In this document: piece after piece, positions 60,273 to 64,000 of the stretch | Position numbering within the stretch: position 1 is the first letter of the stretch | How the letters are laid out: the number at the start of each line of letters is the position of its first letter | From: Patagioenas fasciata | Taxonomy: Eukaryota; Chordata; Aves; Columbiformes; Columbidae | Length of the DNA stretch: 64,000 nt | Direction: 5' to 3' | Assembly: GCF_037038585.1 (NCBI RefSeq) | Contig: NW_027288510.1 | Span: 501,001-565,000 of the forward strand | The notes under the pieces: model-generated | The model's database searches: none | The model's input: only the letters and a program-made list of their open reading frames with translations | What the model was told of the DNA's origin: nothing | Position numbers and translations under genes: made by a program

Positions 60273-60360
60273 GGAAGACCCTCTGTATGCTGAGGTGTTG
60301 CGTCTCCTTCCTCTTCATCCTCTAAAAGGTGTTTGGTAAAGAGCAGAGCTGGAAGCGGGG

Positions 60361-60475
60361 GTTCCCATCATTTGGGATAAACCCTAAAAACTCATTTTGG
60401 TTGGAAAAGACCCTCGAGGTCATGGAGGCCAAGCATAACCCACCCCTGGCACTGACCCATATCCCTGAGGACATT
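60361..60475 (+). mobile_element. CR1-like LINE 3' fragment
   Basis: Contains CTCATTTTGGTTGGAAAAGACC, continuing as GAGGTCATGGAGGCCAAG and ACCCATATCCCTGAGGACA. Order and wording resemble the 3' end of avian CR1 elements (GGTTGGAAAAGACC, then an ATCAT.GAGTCCAA region). Its first 50 bp are the inverted partner of 59262-59325. Assignment is from memory of the consensus. Confidence 0.5.
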
Positions 60476-60479
60476 GTTT

Positions 60480-60705
60480 TGTGACACCATGGGGACCCCG
60501 CCTTGTCCTCAGGGCCCATTGTGACATCCTGGACACCCCCCATTGTCCCCAGAGCCCATTGTGACATTCCAGGACTTTACTTTGTCCCCAGGGCCCATTT
60601 TGGCACCATGGGGGATCCCTTTGTCACTGGGGCCCATTGTGACATCCAAGGACCCCCCCTTGTCCCCAGGGCCCATTGTGACATGCTGGGGACTCCCATT
60701 GTCCC
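60480..60705 (+). repeat. ~40-bp minisatellite, block 4 (plus orientation)
   Basis: About five and a half units of the window's main minisatellite, far from the other blocks. It ends ATTGTCCC against an LTR terminus, like the block at 36784. Confidence 0.9.
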
Positions 60706-60722
60706 TGTCGAGGGTTAAGATT
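60706..60722. mobile_element. LTR-end remnant joined to telomere-like repeat
   Basis: TGTCGAGGGTTAAGATT matches the outer end of the ERV LTR (TGTCGAGGGTTAGGATT at 36785) with one change. The LTR then stops and CCTAACCCC-type repeat starts at once. Confidence 0.65.
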
Positions 60723-61775
60723 CCTAACCCCAACTCCTAACCCCAACTCCTAACCCCAACTCCTAACCCAGACCATAACGCTAATCCTAATCCTAAACCT
60801 AAGCCTAATTCCTAACCGTAAACCCAATCCTAACCCAATCCCTTAACCTTAACCCAATCTCTTAACCCTTATCCCAATCCCTTAACCCTAACCCAAACTC
60901 CTAACTCTAAGCCTAAGCCCAACCCAGACGCCTAAGCCCAACCCAGACGCCTAAGCCCAACCCAGACGCCTAAGCCAAACTCCTAACACTAAGCCTAACC
61001 CTAACGGAAACTCCTAACCCAAACTCCTAGCCTTAAGACTAACCCTAAATCCTAACTCAAACTCCTAACCCTAAGTCTAAGCCTAAACCAAACTCCTAAG
61101 CTTAAGACTAAGCCTAACCCAAACTCCTAAGCCTAACCCTAACCCAAACTCCAAAACCTAAGCCTAACCCTAACCCAAACTCCTAACCCTATGCCAACCT
61201 TAACCATATTCCTACCCTTTCCCCCTAAACCTGAAGTCTTACTGCTTACACAAACACTATTCCCTAACCCCTAACCTTAATCCTTACTCCTAACATTAAC
61301 CCTAATACTAACCCTTATCACTAACCACATCCCTACCCATAAGCCCTAAACCTAATCCTAATCAAACCCTAATAATAACCCTAACCCTACCCCTAACACC
61401 TATCCCTTCATCTAAACTTCTAATATTAGTCCAATCACTTACTGTAATCCTAAAGCAAGGCTAAATCGAAGACCAACCTCTACCCCTAACTCCAACTCTA
61501 AACCTAATGCTTAGCCCTCTTACTCTAATCAGAAATCTATGCCTAAACCTAAAACCAAACTCTATCCCTCACCCAAAACCCCTCACCTTAACTCTAACCC
61601 TAATCCTAATCAAACCCTGACCCTACCACTAACTCTAACCCAAACGTAACCCTAACCCCAGCCCTACTTCCTCAAACCAACCCCTAACCCCAACCACTTC
61701 CACTGACACTACTCTCTATCCCTAACACTAATCAAATCCTAACCCTAACAGAAACGATCCCAAAGACGTGTTGGG
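60723..61775 (-). repeat. Degenerate telomere-like (CCCTAA) block
   Basis: About 1 kb dominated by CCTAACCC, CCTAAGCC and ACTCCTAA words. The first 60 bp repeat CTAACCCCAACTC, and 60921-60970 repeats AAGCCCAACCCAGACGCCT three times. The plus strand is the C-rich strand. It is too diverged for a functional telomere and fits an interstitial or subtelomeric remnant. Confidence 0.85.
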
Positions 61776-62741
61776 ACCCTAAACATGAGGATTAGGCCCC
61801 AAGAGGGAGGCTCTGGGCGCTCAGAAGGACGGGCAGATGCCACAGATGGCGCTTTGGGCCCTGCACACGAGGGGACCCTCTTGGCTCCCACCCGAGCTGG
61901 GTTTGGTGCCCGTGACCCCACGTTCCAGCTCTGCTGTGCTTTCTGACCTCATGGGCCCTCTTGTCCTGCCAAACTTCTGCTGCCAAACCCTGCTGTGGGA
62001 AACAATCCCCTTGCCAAGAGAACAGCCCCGGGCAGGATCTCTCAGCAAAGCGTATTTTATAAACGATTTGGCAAGACCAGGTGTTCTACCCAAAGACAGC
62101 ACAGGGAATGGGACAAAAAGCCCCCGCTTACACATCCACCAACCCCAGCTGCACATTCCCTGCCCTGCTCCCCAGCGCTTGGCACTGCAGGGGTTACAGA
62201 CTCCCCAGGGCTGGCCTCAGTTTACCTGTCTCATTCATCTAATTAACAACCCTCTCACCTTATTGATTTATTTGAAATATGGATTCCTGGCTCTTTGGTT
62301 GCCCTTCCCCCTCGATTATCTTTTTAAACACAGTGATCAGTTTGGACTGTGAGCACCTCGGTGCCACCCTCGCCACCCTTGGCCACCGCCACCGCCACCC
62401 CAGTGACCCCCACGGCTCCACCAATGAACTGGAATGATGGCACGGGGCGTGCGTGTGTCTCTGGGGTCCCTGTGGCCAGCTGTGTGTCCCACGGGTGTGT
62501 GTCTGTGCTGGGGCACGTATCCCATGGCTGGCATGGCCAGGACAAGCACGTCTGCAGGATGGAGCTGCCCCAGCCTCCCTGCTCCTGTGCTGGCTCTGAC
62601 TCGTGCCCATGACCCAGCCCGTCTGCACATCCCAGCAGTCTCTGTGACCCAGGCCATCCATGTCCCAGCCTATCTCTATGTCCCAGCCCACCCCCGTGTC
62701 CCAGTCCATCTCCATGTCTCAGCAGCCTCTGCGCCCCCAGC
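61776..62741. other. Mostly unique DNA before the second LTR
   Basis: No supported gene. A TATA-like TTTATAAAATACG on the minus strand (about 62065-62053) in a promoter-like setting could be an old LTR. Open frames up to 171 codons occur but lack similarity to anything I know and have mixed codon use. 62610-62735 is a loose ~23-bp repeat built on ATCCCAGCC...TCTCCATGTCCC. Confidence 0.45.
62610..62735 (+). repeat. Loose ~23-bp repeat (CATGTCCCAGCC type)
   Basis: Five or so imperfect units of CCATCTCCATGTCCCAG-type sequence immediately before the LTR. Confidence 0.6.
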
Positions 62742-63401
62742 TGTCCTGGTTTTGGTAAAAACAAGTTTCTCTTTTAGTGAATTTTGCCTGTCAGCCAAAG
62801 CCTTCATGTCAGCTGCATTTTCCTGGAGAACCAGACACATGTTTTGGCAAACCCAGCAATGGAATGGAAACTTATTGACAAGCACAGATGGACATCTCGC
62901 GAGAGGGGCAACGAGAAACCGGTGACCAACTGTGTATAACATTCCGTTCACGTGAATACTTCATATAAAAGTGGGAGATCACGAGAATCTCGTCCCTTTT
63001 TCCCTTCCCTTTTGCCTTTTTCCTTCCCTTCTGCTCATGGCCGACATCAGGAGAGGACCTTGCTGGTCGTCCCTGCGAACGGAGGCCAGTGAGAGACTGA
63101 ATCCAGCTCCGGTTGGCTGCAGAGTCTGATCCAGGACTTTGGGTGCTGGCTCTGCAGTTGCTCAGACTTACAAGATGGGTTTTGTATATTTGTATCATTT
63201 TCTCTGTTCTCATCAGTAGCATCAGTAAAACATCTTGAACTTTTCCAACTCTCTCCCCTCTGTGCTTCTTCCCCTCCCGATCGCCTGTGCTGAGTGGGAA
63301 GGGGGGAGAGGGAGGGGCAAAAGGGGGAAGTGGGGGGCAGAGGAGGTTGACAACACATCTGCCAGGGTTTGATTGTCACCCCGCAATCCTAACCCTCGAC
63401 A
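62742..63401 (+). mobile_element. Second ERV LTR, inverted relative to 36785-37445
   Basis: Starts TGTCCTGGTTTTGG and ends CCCTCGACA. The TATA-like CATATAAAAG is at about 62962-62971 and the CGCG element at 62895-62904. It lacks retroviral internal sequence on either side. The flanks (CCCCCAGC on the left, GGGACAAAG on the right) do not form a target-site duplication. Its outer flank is the same minisatellite edge as at the first LTR. Confidence 0.85.
62895..62904. promoter_or_regulatory. CGCG element (TCTCGCGAGA) in the second LTR
   Basis: A perfect copy of the palindrome also present in the first LTR, about 65 bp upstream of the TATA-like box. Confidence 0.5.
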
Positions 63402-64000
63402 GGGACAAAGGGGGACCCAGGATGTCACAATGGGCCCTGGGGACAACCGGGGGTCCTGGAAAGTCACAATGGGCCCAGGGGACAAGGGGGGGTCCACAGG
63501 ATGTTCACAATGGGCCCTGGGGACAATAGGGGTCCTGGCATGTCACAATGGGCCCTGGGGACAAAGGGGGGTCCCCAGGATATCACAATGGGCTCTGGTG
63601 ACAATAGGGTCCCCAGGATGTCACGATGGCCCTCGGGACAAGGCAGGGTCCTGGGATGTCACAATGGCCCCTGGGGACAAAGGGGGGTCCCCAGGATGTC
63701 ACAATGTGCCCTGGGGACAATGGGGGGTCCTGCGATGTCACAATGGGCCCTGGGAAGAAAGAGGGGTCCCCAGGATGTTCACAATGGGCCCTGTGGACAA
63801 CTGGGGGTCCTGGGACGTCACAATGGGCCCTGGGGACAAAGGGGGCTCTCTAGGATATCACAATGGGCTCTGGTGACAGAGGGGTCCCCAGGATGTCACA
63901 ATGGGCCCTGGGGACAAAGAGGGGTCCCCACCCTGTCACAATGGGCTCTGGGGACAAAGTGGGATCCTGGGTTGTCACAATGGGCCCCAGTGACAAAGGG
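63402..64000 (-). repeat. ~40-bp minisatellite, block 5 (minus orientation)
   Basis: Begins GGGACAAAGGGGGACCC directly at the LTR end and runs past the window edge. The orientation is opposite to block 1, mirroring the LTR inversion. Confidence 0.93.

Noticed and set aside
59653..60318. 221-codon minus-strand frame with a hydrophobic VIFIIF run
   Set aside because: The hydrophobic run is the antisense of the GAT/GAC acidic tract, and the frame joins two unrelated pieces. Only the part ending at the GTGAGG donor is kept as exon-like.
61837..62352. 171-codon plus-strand frame and a 111-codon minus-strand frame in the unique region
   Set aside because: They overlap on opposite strands, show no domain I recognise, have no clear coding bias and lack splice or start support.

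Overview
This looks like a bird genome, probably the subtelomeric or pericentromeric part of a GC-rich microchromosome. The evidence is a large GC-rich ~40-bp minisatellite, degenerate TTAGGG-type telomere repeats, a CR1-like LINE fragment, an endogenous retrovirus (ERV) with avian-style pol and LTRs, and vertebrate CpG-island promoters. Species and chromosome cannot be read from the sequence. Galliform 41-bp repeats of the PO41 type are the first family I would compare, from memory and unverified. By eye, well over 80% of the window is tandem repeat, and almost every long open frame is a by-product of repeats lacking stop codons.

Layout: 1-36784 is the ~40-bp minisatellite (plus orientation) with two higher-order repeat (HOR) systems: three copies of a ~4.92-kb unit (about 6490-21208) and two copies of a ~5.6-5.8-kb unit (about 24490-35872). 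36785-38510 is the 3' end of an ERV on the minus strand (integrase fragment, polypurine tract, LTR). 38520-43195 is minisatellite again. 43190-44519 and 46773-47830 are inverted arms with 12 and 8 copies of a 68-bp GC-rich repeat, around a 2.25-kb spacer holding a CpG-island promoter and an AT-rich block. 47831-50285 is minisatellite in minus orientation. 50286-53775 is a G-rich short-unit array.

The best host gene evidence is three minus-strand exons (56297-56267, 56137-56046, 53884-53792) with matching splice phases, encoding the first 72 residues of a protein I do not recognise. Its start codon lies in a CpG island with E2F-like and YY1-like sites. Its introns and flanks are filled with different short tandem repeats (9-, 10-, 13- and 20-bp units). 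No later exon was found, so the gene is either broken here or continues outside the window.

59262-60475 is a pair of inverted CR1-like fragments enclosing a CCTT microsatellite and two exon-like stretches. 60480-60705 is minisatellite, followed by a 17-bp LTR-end remnant leading directly into about 1 kb of degenerate telomere repeat. 62742-63401 is a second, inverted LTR and 63402-64000 is minisatellite in minus orientation. The most striking features are the reuse of one minisatellite/LTR-end junction at three places, one leading into telomere-like DNA; the reversal of minisatellite strand across inverted elements; and the alternating dyad structure of the minisatellite itself.
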